Made by a program: the position numbers and the translations under genes
Notes under the pieces: generated by a model
What the model was told of the DNA's origin: nothing
Databases searched by the model: none
Seen by the model: the letters and a program-made list of their open reading frames with translations, nothing else
NCBI GenBank assembly: GCA_030834835.1
Contig: JAUQXD010000382.1
Location: 1 to 6,730 of the forward strand
Length of the DNA stretch: 6,730 nucleotides
Direction of reading: 5' to 3'
Source of the DNA: Thermoflexales bacterium
Lineage (GTDB): Bacteria; Chloroflexota; Anaerolineae; Fen-1058
Shown here: positions 1 to 5,035 of the stretch, in pieces
How the letters are laid out: the number at the start of each line of letters is the position of its first letter
Numbering within the stretch: the stretch's first letter is position 1

Positions 1-1
1 G

Positions 2-337
2 CAATCGGCCATCGTCAACATCACGCGTTACGGAGCCAACGACACGGGCGCCGAAGGCAGTGTGCGGCATGCGACGTTTACTCTGAACGGGCAAGAGTTC
101 ATGTGCATCGACAGCGCCGCGGTGCACGCGTTCACGTTTACGCCGTCCATTTCACTGTACGTGCGCTGTGAGTCTGAAGAAGAAATCGATCGGGTGTTCG
201 CGGCCCTATCGGCTGGTGGACAGGTTTTGATGCCGCTCGATCAATATCCGTTCAGTCGAAAGTTCGGCTGGCTATCGGATAAATTCGGCGTCTCCTGGCA
301 ATTGAGCCTGGAGGACAGCCTTCAGGAGAAACCATGA
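2..337 (+). CDS. PhnB-like VOC-family protein, 3' part only
   Basis: The reading frame is open to the left edge, so this is the C-terminal 111 residues of a longer protein; the GTG at 62 is internal, because the 20 codons before it (including NITRYGAND) continue the family pattern. Visible motifs are VRHATFTLNGQEFMCID, then FTFTPSISLYV, an acidic CESEEEIDRVFAAL helix, and the terminal strand FGWLSDKFGVSWQLSL. These are typical of the PhnB-like / '3-demethylubiquinone-9 3-methyltransferase-like' branch of the vicinal oxygen chelate (VOC) superfamily: small cytoplasmic beta-alpha-beta-beta-beta proteins, usually of about 150-165 residues, mostly of unknown substrate. It overlaps the next gene by 4 bp (ATGA), so the two are probably translationally coupled. 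The family is clear; the function is not. The start lies outside the window. Confidence 0.9.
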   Translation, partial: QSAIVNITRYGANDTGAEGSVRHATFTLNGQEFMCIDSAAVHAFTFTPSISLYVRCESEEEIDRVFAALSAGGQVLMPLDQYPFSRKFGWLSDKFGVSWQLSLEDSLQEKP

Positions 338-747
338 AGCAGTGTGCCAATGGAGTGTTTGAAGTTACCCTCACCCCGCAAGGGGAACCAGACACCGCGC
401 CCGGCGCAACGCTGGGGCGAATGTCGATCGACAAGCAATTTCAGGGCGATCTGGCAGGTGTGGGCAAAGGCGAAATGTTGAGCGCCATCACCGATGTGGC
501 CGGCTCAGCCGTCTACGTCGCTATCGAGCGTGTGACTGGCGCGCTGCATGGCCGCCAGGGCAGCTTCACCTTTCAGCATTCAGGCAACTCGTACCGGGGC
601 ACACAACAACTTGCCATCACGGTCGTGCCCGATTCTGGCGCGGAGGAACTCAGTGGTCTCACGGGTGAGTTGTCGCTCAACATCGTGGATGGCAGGCACT
701 TCTACACATTCGAGTATTCGCTGCCCGATTCGACATCGGCTATCTGA
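334..747 (+). CDS. DUF3224 domain-containing protein
   Basis: The 137-residue protein matches my recollection of DUF3224, a small beta-barrel family related in fold to allene oxide cyclase. Diagnostic blocks are GVFEVTLTP (residues 7-15), LGRMSIDKQFQGDL (27-40), KGEMLSA (45-51), GSAVYVAIERVTGALHGRQG (57-76), SFTFQHSG (77-84), VVPDSGAEELSGLTG (97-111) and DGRHFYTFEYSL (119-130). There is no signal peptide, so it should be cytoplasmic. The length is usual for the family, whose biochemical role is unknown. The ATG at 334 overlaps the preceding VOC stop by 4 bp, with CAGGAG just upstream (324-329), which supports this start. Its place between a VOC gene and a propeller/MoaD pair suggests one operon, but gives no substrate. 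Confidence 0.9.
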   Translation: MKQCANGVFEVTLTPQGEPDTAPGATLGRMSIDKQFQGDLAGVGKGEMLSAITDVAGSAVYVAIERVTGALHGRQGSFTFQHSGNSYRGTQQLAITVVPDSGAEELSGLTGELSLNIVDGRHFYTFEYSLPDSTSAI

Positions 748-781
748 CCGCAACCGGTCCAAACCTTAAAAGGAGCAAAAC

Positions 782-1942
782 ATGAGCGGTGTACGAGTAT
801 TGGTTGGCACGCGCAAAGGTGCGTTCATTCTAACGTCGAACGAAAAGCGCAAGCGCTGGAAAGTCAGCGGGCCGCATTTTGCGGGCTGGGAGATTTATCA
901 CATCAACGGCTCGCCCGCCGATCCCGATCGATTGTATGCGTCGCAAAGCAACGGCTGGTTCGGGCAGATCATTCAACGCTCCAGCAATGGCGGCCAAACG
1001 TGGGAAACGCCCGGCGGCGGCCCGGAACAAGGGCCGGACGGCATGCCGCGCGGTGAAAGCAACAAGTTTGTTTACGAAGGCGAAGTGGGCACGCATCAGT
1101 GGTACGACGGCACGCAACATCCGTGGGAATTCAAACGGGTGTGGCAACTCAAGCCGTCGCTGACCGATCCTGATACAGTTTATGCCGGTGTCGAAGATGC
1201 CGCGCTATTCAAGTCGATTGATGGCGGCCATTCGTGGCACGAACTCGCGGGCTTGCGCAAAGTGAAGGGAGATCAGTGGATGCCGGGTGCTGGCGGGATG
1301 TGCCTGCACACGATTTTGTTAGATCACACCAATCCCGATCGGATTTTCGTGGCCATCTCGGCCGCGGGCGCGTTCCGCACCGACGATGGTGGCCAGACGT
1401 GGCGGGCGATCAACAACGGCCTTAAGTCGGCGTATGAATTGCCCGAGGCTACGCCGGAAGTCGGTCACTGCGTCCATAACCTGGCCATGCACCCCTCGCG
1501 GCCCAACGTGCTGTTCATGCAGAAGCACTGGGATGTCAATCGCAGCGACGATGCGGGCGATTCGTGGCACGAGGTCAGCGGCAATCTACCGACGGACTTC
1601 GGCTTCCCGATTGGCGTGCACGCCCACGAGCCGGAAACGATCTACGTGGTGCCAATCAAAAGCGATTCCGAACATTATCCGCCCGATGGCAAACTGCGCG
1701 TCTATCGCAGTCGCAGCGGTGGCAATGAGTGGGAAGCGCTGACCAAAGGTCTGCCGCAAAAAGATTGCTACGTCAACGTGTTGCGCAGCGCGCTGGCCGT
1801 CGATTCGCTCGATTCGTGCGGCATCTACTTTGGCACCACGGGCGGACAAGTGTATGCCTCCGCCGATTCCGGCGATAGCTGGTCGGCCATCGTTCACGAT
1901 CTGCCGCCGGTGTTGTCGGTCGAGGTTCAAACGCTGCCATGA
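782..1942 (+). CDS. Cytoplasmic Asp-box (BNR/sialidase-like) beta-propeller protein
   Basis: The 386-residue protein carries six Asp-box turns (S/T-x-D/N-x-G-x-T/S-W type): SSNGGQTW (67-74), SIDGGHSW (145-152), TDDGGQTW (200-207), SDDAGDSW (255-262), a degenerate SRSGGNEW (310-317) and SADSGDSW (360-367). Spacing of about 45-80 residues implies a six- or seven-bladed propeller of the kind often annotated 'exo-alpha-sialidase', 'glycosyl hydrolase' or 'WD40/YVTN/BNR-like repeat protein'. The N-terminus ([17 protein letters not shown]) is the first blade strand, not a signal peptide, and there are no membrane segments, so it is probably cytosolic. That argues against a secreted sialidase, and I cannot identify the Arg triad of true sialidases. 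The ATG at 782 follows AAAAGGAGC at good spacing. The stop overlaps the moaD-like start by 4 bp. Fold confidence is high; enzymatic activity is unproven. Confidence 0.88.
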   Translation: MSGVRVLVGTRKGAFILTSNEKRKRWKVSGPHFAGWEIYHINGSPADPDRLYASQSNGWFGQIIQRSSNGGQTWETPGGGPEQGPDGMPRGESNKFVYEGEVGTHQWYDGTQHPWEFKRVWQLKPSLTDPDTVYAGVEDAALFKSIDGGHSWHELAGLRKVKGDQWMPGAGGMCLHTILLDHTNPDRIFVAISAAGAFRTDDGGQTWRAINNGLKSAYELPEATPEVGHCVHNLAMHPSRPNVLFMQKHWDVNRSDDAGDSWHEVSGNLPTDFGFPIGVHAHEPETIYVVPIKSDSEHYPPDGKLRVYRSRSGGNEWEALTKGLPQKDCYVNVLRSALAVDSLDSCGIYFGTTGGQVYASADSGDSWSAIVHDLPPVLSVEVQTLP

Positions 1943-2235
1943 TCCGCGTTGCGCTGCCTCATCATCTTCGCACACTGGCGCACGTCGGCAAAGAGGTTGA
2001 ACTCCAGGTCGATGAGCCGGTGACGCTGGGCAGAGTGCTGGATGCTGTGGAAGCACAGTATCCAGTGCTGCGCGGCACCATCCGCGATCACGTCACGCAC
2101 CAACGCCGGGCTTTCATTCGATTCTTTGCCTGCGGACAGGACCTGTCACATCAGCCGCCGGATACGCCCCTGCCCGATGCCATTGTGACAGGGGCTGAGC
2201 CTTTTCGAGTGGTAGGCGCGATGGCTGGCGGCTGA
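1939..2235 (+). CDS. MoaD/ThiS-family ubiquitin-like protein with C-terminal Gly-Gly
   Basis: The 98-residue protein has the MoaD/ThiS beta-grasp layout: an N-terminal strand ([14 protein letters not shown]), a second strand ([20 protein letters not shown]) leading into the central helix, an [16 protein letters not shown] strand, a [10 protein letters not shown] loop and a tail [14 protein letters not shown] ending exactly in Gly-Gly. In MoaD and ThiS this diglycine is adenylated by an E1-like enzyme (MoeB/ThiF) and thiocarboxylated to carry sulfur for molybdopterin or thiamin; in related proteins it forms conjugates. No moaE, moeB, thiF, thiG or JAMM protease gene lies in the window, so this is probably not the housekeeping MoaD. 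It overlaps the propeller gene by 4 bp (ATGA), implying coupled synthesis. From recall, MoaD-like genes sit next to similar propeller genes in other genomes. A diverged copy of its last 14 codons lies at 2614-2655. Confidence 0.85.
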   Translation: MIRVALPHHLRTLAHVGKEVELQVDEPVTLGRVLDAVEAQYPVLRGTIRDHVTHQRRAFIRFFACGQDLSHQPPDTPLPDAIVTGAEPFRVVGAMAGG

Positions 2236-2248
2236 AAAAAATATACCT

Positions 2249-2605
2249 ATGACACACAACGATGATCTCCTAAACCGGGTGAGGGCGGCTCTGGCGCACA
2301 TTCCGCACGTCGATGAAAAGAGGATGTTCGGCGGCACAGCATTCATGGTGAGCGGGAAGATGTGCGTCACTGTGAATAAGGAACGAATCATGTGCCGCAT
2401 CGACCCGGCGTTCCACAACGCCGCGCTGGAACGCACAGGCTGTCGGGCCGTGATCATGAAGGGGCGACCCTATCGAGGCTATGTGTACGTCGATGCTGCG
2501 GTCTTAACCACGACGAGCGATCTTGAGTACTGGGTTGGCCTGGCGCTCGACTACAACCCGAAGGCAAAGGCCTCAGCCCGGACAAGGAGCCGTCGCCCAG
2601 CCTGA
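2249..2605 (+). CDS. TfoX/Sxy N-terminal-domain family protein
   Basis: The 118-residue protein matches the TfoX N-terminal domain, seen in KRMFGGTAFMVSGKMCV (residues 24-40), the CRIDP strand (49-53), MKGRPYRGYVYVDAAVL (70-86) and the helix DLEYWVGLALDYNPKAKAS (91-109). In Sxy/TfoX this domain is part of a competence regulator acting with CRP, but stand-alone single-domain proteins like this one are widespread and of unknown role. There is no separate C-terminal TfoX domain. The basic tail ARTRSRRPA (110-118) is encoded by bases that may partly derive from the adjacent moaD remnant read in another frame. The start has no clear Shine-Dalgarno sequence: the leader after the moaD stop is an AT-rich run. 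Whether it is co-transcribed with moaD or a later arrival is open; the duplicated moaD tail after it favours arrival. Confidence 0.85.
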   Translation: MTHNDDLLNRVRAALAHIPHVDEKRMFGGTAFMVSGKMCVTVNKERIMCRIDPAFHNAALERTGCRAVIMKGRPYRGYVYVDAAVLTTTSDLEYWVGLALDYNPKAKASARTRSRRPA

Positions 2606-2658
2606 TCGTGATCGGCGCAGAACCGTTTCGCGTGGTGGGCGCGATGGCAGGCGGGTAG
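2584..2658 (+). pseudogene. Remnant of a second moaD-like gene (C-terminal tail only)
   Basis: Downstream of tfoX, in a different frame, 14 codons at 2614-2655 followed by TAG encode [14 protein letters not shown], identical in protein to the end of the intact moaD-like gene (2191-2232). At DNA level 34 of 42 bases match, and all eight differences are third-position, synonymous changes. The match fades upstream: KEPSPSLIVI aligns without gaps with [10 protein letters not shown], keeping the P-x-P and IV. No start codon or upstream half of the gene is present. The pattern indicates that both tails evolved under protein-level selection in separate lineages before one was broken. The left limit is uncertain, and the fragment overlaps the end of tfoX. 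Confidence 0.8.
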
Positions 2659-2692
2659 CGTGATTGGAATTCAGATCAATACTGAGTTAGGC
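2600..2692 (+). other. Weak attC-like site after tfoX
   Basis: The heptamer GTTAGGC (2686-2692) fits the attC right core GTTRRRY. Five bases upstream of it lies GATCAAT (2673-2680 region), which resembles the inner RYYYAAC box. TGATC (2609-2613) can pair with GATCA (2674-2678). GCCTGAT (2600-2606), containing the tfoX stop TGA, can pair with GTTAGGC along all seven positions if two G-T wobbles are allowed. The 93 bp span is within the known attC range. Against it, the interior contains the moaD remnant and has no strong stem, and the left spacer is missing. It would mark the left boundary of the VOC cassette. Confidence 0.25.
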
Positions 2693-2718
2693 GACAATCA
2701 TAAGAGAGGAGACTCAAA

Positions 2719-3180
2719 GTGACTAAGGTGACACCGTTCCTAATGTTTAATGATCAACTTGAGGCTGCAATCGCTTTCTACACCGCTACATTTCCAGGTT
2801 CTGAAATAAAGAACGTAGCCCGAACTGGCGAGGACGGCCCAATCACTTCTGCCGAAATCGTCATCGGTGGGCAGTTCTTCATGGCTTACAACGGTGGCCC
2901 ATACTTCAAATTCTCCGAGGGCTTCTCGCTCTTTGTTGATTGCGAGGATCAGGAAGAGGTTGATGAGTATTGGAGCAAGCTCGTCAGTGCTGGCGCAACG
3001 CCATCTCAATGCGGCTGGATTACCGACCAGTTCGGCGTCACCTGGCAAATCGTCCCCAGGCGTTTCATGGAACTCATTGCCGATAAGAATCCAAAAAAGG
3101 TACAGGCGGTGATGAAAGCGATGATGAGCATGATAAAGCTCGATGTCGCAGCACTGGAGAGGGCATACGATGACGCATAG
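2719..3180 (+). CDS. PhnB-like VOC-family protein
   Basis: The complete 153-residue protein is of the same VOC branch as the partial gene at the left edge. It begins VTPFLMFNDQLEAAIAFYTATFPGSEI (residues 4-30), the usual PhnB-like opening, then has GGQFFMAYNGGPYFKFSEG (50-68), SLFVDCEDQEEVDEYW (70-85) and GWITDQFGVTWQIVP (99-113), followed by a helical tail (KNPKKVQAVMKAMMSM, about 124-139). The GTG start at 2719 is chosen because AGAGGAG lies 6-12 bases upstream and the protein begins at the family's normal position. No signal peptide is visible. A 60-base sample has about 47% GC, below the propeller gene. The TAG stop lies inside a possible attC box. The family is PF06983-like; the substrate is unknown. 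Confidence 0.92.
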   Translation: MTKVTPFLMFNDQLEAAIAFYTATFPGSEIKNVARTGEDGPITSAEIVIGGQFFMAYNGGPYFKFSEGFSLFVDCEDQEEVDEYWSKLVSAGATPSQCGWITDQFGVTWQIVPRRFMELIADKNPKKVQAVMKAMMSMIKLDVAALERAYDDA

Positions 3181-3234
3181 CAACAGCATGCAACGGACGG
3201 CGCTCCGCGACGCCGGTGAATCGGAACGTTAGAC
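3175..3234 (+). other. Candidate integron attC-like recombination site
   Basis: The right core GTTAGAC (3228-3234) fits GTTRRRY. The left heptamer GCATAGC (3175-3181), which includes the VOC stop TAG, can pair with it at five of seven positions (one G-T wobble). Between them lies an imperfect hairpin: CGG (3194-3196) pairs with CCG (3213-3215), A3197 is bulged, CG (3198-3199) pairs with CG (3211-3212), one mismatch follows, then CGC (3201-3203) pairs with GCG (3207-3209) around a TCC loop. Further out, A3188-T3221, T3189-A3220, C3191-G3218 and A3192-T3217 also pair. A 60 bp length, a single bulged base in the stem and a gene stop inside the left box are all attC traits. The left core is far from consensus and no integrase gene is visible, so this may be only a hairpin. 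Confidence 0.42.
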
Positions 3235-3252
3235 AGCCGATAGACTGTACCA

Positions 3253-3537
3253 ATGAACATTGAGTTCAACGGCGAAATTTGGTTTTGGAAGGGACCCGCC
3301 CCATGGTTCTTCGTCACCGTTCCGGCGGAGCAAAGCAGCGACCTGAAAGGAATATCAGGCTTCGTGACCTACGGCTGGGGCGTGAGTCCGGTGCGGGTTC
3401 GGATCGGTCAAACCGAGTTTCAGACGTCCCTGTTTCCAAAAGACGATCGCTACCTGGTGCCCATCAAGGCGAGTGTTCGAAAAGCAGAGAAACTGGATGA
3501 AGGGGACAACGTGACAGTCTGGCTCGAAGTAGGTTGA
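3253..3537 (+). CDS. DUF1905 domain-containing protein
   Basis: The 94-residue protein fits DUF1905, a small beta-barrel-like domain. Landmarks are FNGEIWFWKGPAPWFFVTVP (residues 5-24), the GFVTYGWGVSPVRVRIGQTE block (36-55), FQTSLFPKDDRYLVPIKASV (56-75) and AEKLDEGDNVTVWLEV (78-93). The length is normal for a stand-alone member. In other proteins the domain is often joined to a YdeI/OmpD-associated segment, absent here. Its function is unknown. The ATG at 3253 has no recognisable Shine-Dalgarno sequence and sits 18 bases after the GTTAGAC heptamer, as the first gene of an integron cassette would. The next gene starts 23 bases after its stop, with its own ribosome binding site, so the two are probably co-transcribed. 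Confidence 0.88.
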   Translation: MNIEFNGEIWFWKGPAPWFFVTVPAEQSSDLKGISGFVTYGWGVSPVRVRIGQTEFQTSLFPKDDRYLVPIKASVRKAEKLDEGDNVTVWLEVG

Positions 3538-3560
3538 TAAACGGATAAACAGGAGTCCAC

Positions 3561-4229
3561 ATGACCCATTCTCAACCTCAAGGCTTTCTCGCCATCCCGA
3601 CCGCTGGTACAGGCCCCGGCGTTTTGGTGTTGCATGCCTGGTGGGGGTTAAACGACACGATCAAGGCGTTGTGCAACCGACTGGCCGAAGCCGGTTTTGT
3701 GGCCTTCGCCCCGGACCTCTATCATGGCAAGGTCGCAGCCACCATCGCCGAGGCTGAAGTCCTGAGCAAAGCACTGGATGCCAACTTCTTACAGGCCAGG
3801 GCGGAAGTCGTTGAGGCAACCCGGTTTCTCAACGAACGGGCTGGATCAGCCGATCGGGGTCTGGCTGCGATCGGCTTCTCGTTGGGCGCCTCGTATGCGC
3901 TGGACATTTCAAATACTGCGCCCGAATCCATCCGCGCTGTCGTGGTCTTTTACGGGACCTGGGTTGAGGACTTGAGCCACTCGCACGCCGCCTATCTGGG
4001 TCACTTCGCCGAGCATGATCCGTTTGAGGAGCGAGCCAGTGTCGATCGTCTGGAAGAATATCTCCGGCGCATTGGCCGCCCGGCGACGTTCTATCATTAC
4101 CCCGGGACTGAACACTGGTTCTTTGAACCGGATCGCCCGGAGTACAACCAGGCCGCAGCGAATCTGGCCTTGGAGCGAACGTTGACCTTCTTACAGGAAA
4201 TCGGATCAAACCATGCCACTCAACATTGA
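3561..4229 (+). CDS. Dienelactone hydrolase-family protein (Ser nucleophile)
   Basis: The 222-residue alpha/beta hydrolase is of dienelactone hydrolase type and usual length. It shows GPGVLVLHAWWGLND (residues 18-32), with the HxWWG element near the oxyanion hole, FVAFAPDLYHGKVA (46-59), the nucleophile elbow IGFSLGASYAL (104-114), AEHDPFE (150-156) and GTEHWFFEPDRPEYN (182-196). The inferred triad is Ser107, Asp153 and His185. Classical dienelactone hydrolases use Cys in the elbow; here it is Ser, so it is more likely a carboxylesterase-like member than a true chlorocatechol-pathway enzyme, and no catechol genes are nearby. No signal peptide is seen, so it is cytoplasmic. The ATG at 3561 follows AGGAG (3551-3555) at good spacing. 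The stop lies just before a GTTGGGC heptamer. Confidence 0.92.
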   Translation: MTHSQPQGFLAIPTAGTGPGVLVLHAWWGLNDTIKALCNRLAEAGFVAFAPDLYHGKVAATIAEAEVLSKALDANFLQARAEVVEATRFLNERAGSADRGLAAIGFSLGASYALDISNTAPESIRAVVVFYGTWVEDLSHSHAAYLGHFAEHDPFEERASVDRLEEYLRRIGRPATFYHYPGTEHWFFEPDRPEYNQAAANLALERTLTFLQEIGSNHATQH

Positions 4230-4240
4230 GTTGGGCGGCT
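4214..4240 (+). repeat. Left copy of imperfect direct repeat flanking the MBL gene
   Basis: TGCCACT (4214-4220) and GTTGGGCGG (4230-4238) recur in the same order at 4940-4965, on the other side of the MBL gene. Within it, ACTCAAC (4218-4224), a 5-base spacer ATTGA and GTTGGGC (4230-4236) form a perfect match to the RYYYAAC-spacer-GTTRRRY right half of an integron attC site. It overlaps the last codons and TGA stop of the hydrolase gene. GTTGA (4181-4185) could be the paired inner left box, but no convincing outer left box is seen. A short hairpin (ACTCAA/TTGAGT) is also present. Confidence 0.45.
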
Positions 4241-4272
4241 GACTCTATAGAACATTGGGCAAAATAAGAATC

Positions 4273-4893
4273 ATGAAAAAGAAAATCACCATCACGCCAG
4301 TCTTTGTTGCCGACCTGCTCGCCGAGGGCGAGCGGATGCCGGTCTACGTGCACATCATCGACCATCCCGATGCGCGTGTGCTGGTCGACACCGGCATGAC
4401 GGAACTGCACCCGGCGGGAGCCGATCTTGATCCCCGCCTCCGTCCATTGAGCAATCAGGACTTCGATCTCGCCGGCATTGACATCGTCGTCAACACACAC
4501 CTGCACTTCGACCACTGTGGTGGCAACCACCTCTTCGCCGGCAAGCCGATCTACGTCCAGCGTCAGGAACTCGACGACGCGCGCAGCATGGACGACTACA
4601 CTATTCGCGAGTGGGTCGATGCGCCCGGCGTGCGGTACGTGCCGGTCGACGGCGAGCTCGAACTGCTTCCCGGGCTCCGGCTCGTCCCGGCGCCGGGCCA
4701 CACACGCGGGTTGCAGGTGGTCGTCGTCGAGACTGGCGGACGTCCGATCGTCGTCGGCGGCGACGTGGCGGTTTGGTTCGGCGAGCTCGACGAGCCGCAT
4801 ACCGAAGGCCAGTTGCGGGTGCTCGCGCTTGACCCCGAGCTGGTCTGGCTCACGCACGTGGACAAGCCGTGGCGACCTGGTCATGAGGCTTAA
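4273..4893 (+). CDS. Metallo-beta-lactamase-fold hydrolase, AHL-lactonase-like
   Basis: The 206-residue MBL-fold protein keeps the full metal set. HLHFDH (residues 76-81, the HxHxDH motif: His76, His78, Asp80, His81) is followed by His143 in PAPGHTRG, Asp164 in VVGGDVAVW and His195 in WLTHVD. The early VLVDTGM strand (36-42) and the DIVVNTHLHFDHCGG context resemble the N-acyl-homoserine-lactonase-like branch, so a lactonase or related hydrolase using two metal ions is a reasonable inference; substrate is not proven. The ATG at 4273 is preferred to a TTG at 4255 because the family begins with the strand KKKITITPVFVADL; neither has a strong Shine-Dalgarno sequence. Two 60-base samples give 67% and 73% GC, well above the flanking genes, and the gene is bracketed by imperfect direct repeats, suggesting separate acquisition. 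No luxI or luxR gene is nearby. Confidence 0.9.
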   Translation: MKKKITITPVFVADLLAEGERMPVYVHIIDHPDARVLVDTGMTELHPAGADLDPRLRPLSNQDFDLAGIDIVVNTHLHFDHCGGNHLFAGKPIYVQRQELDDARSMDDYTIREWVDAPGVRYVPVDGELELLPGLRLVPAPGHTRGLQVVVVETGGRPIVVGGDVAVWFGELDEPHTEGQLRVLALDPELVWLTHVDKPWRPGHEA

Positions 4894-4963
4894 TGCTTTT
4901 CTAGCCAGGGCAGGGATGGCATCGCGGCGCCCACCCACCTGCCACTAACGCTCACCGTTGGGC
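4888..4963 (+). other. Candidate integron attC-like recombination site
   Basis: The right core GTTGGGC (4957-4963) fits GTTRRRY. GCTTAAT (4888-4894), which contains the MBL stop TAA, can pair with it along all seven positions if three G-T wobbles are allowed. Between them a perfect six-base inverted repeat, GGCAGG (4909-4914) and CCTGCC (4938-4943), is nearly centred: 14 bases separate it from the left core and 13 from the right. CACTAAC (4944-4950 region) resembles the inner RYYYAAC box. The 76 bp span is in the attC range. The wobble pairs and the weak inner left box keep this uncertain; it could be an incidental intergenic hairpin. Confidence 0.4.
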
Positions 4964-4967
4964 GGTT
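4940..4967 (+). repeat. Right copy of imperfect direct repeat flanking the MBL gene
   Basis: TGCCACT (4940-4946) and GTTGGGCGG (4957-4965) match the copy at 4214-4240, with a middle segment one base longer. The two GTTGGGC heptamers are 727 bases apart, and the block between them holds only the MBL gene. The repeat overlaps the right half of the candidate attC-like site. The rest of the 142-base gap before the next gene (4894-5035) shows no gene and no convincing promoter or terminator. Confidence 0.45.
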
Positions 4968-5035
4968 CAGATTCGCAGGGATCACTTACACAGAACAAAG
5001 GGCTGTAATTTTCTCAATGAACGTAAGGGGTCAAA

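Noticed and set aside
1586..2056. Minus-strand open frame of 156 codons
   Set aside because: It is antisense to the propeller and moaD-like genes, has no recognisable domain and no ribosome binding site that I can see.
2740..3189. Minus-strand open frame of 149 codons
   Set aside because: It mirrors the clear PhnB-like VOC gene on the plus strand almost exactly, and its product has no family motifs.
4218..4229. Hairpin at the end of the dienelactone-hydrolase gene as a terminator
   Set aside because: The stem is only six base pairs with a two-base loop and no following T-run, so it is not a credible intrinsic terminator.
4255..4272. TTG start for the MBL gene
   Set aside because: The six extra codons add nothing of the family, and the ATG at 4273 gives the expected N-terminal strand; no ribosome binding site favours the TTG.
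3829..4938. Long minus-strand open frame of 369 codons
   Set aside because: It runs antisense through the hydrolase and the GC-rich MBL gene, both with intact catalytic motifs. Its product is low-complexity and Arg/Asp/Pro-rich with no family pattern; high GC explains the lack of stops.
4986..5009. Possible sigma-70 promoter (TTACAC and TGTAAT) before the DUF1801 gene
   Set aside because: The spacing is only 12 bases, far below the usual 16-18, and no better -35 element is positioned for the -10-like sequence.
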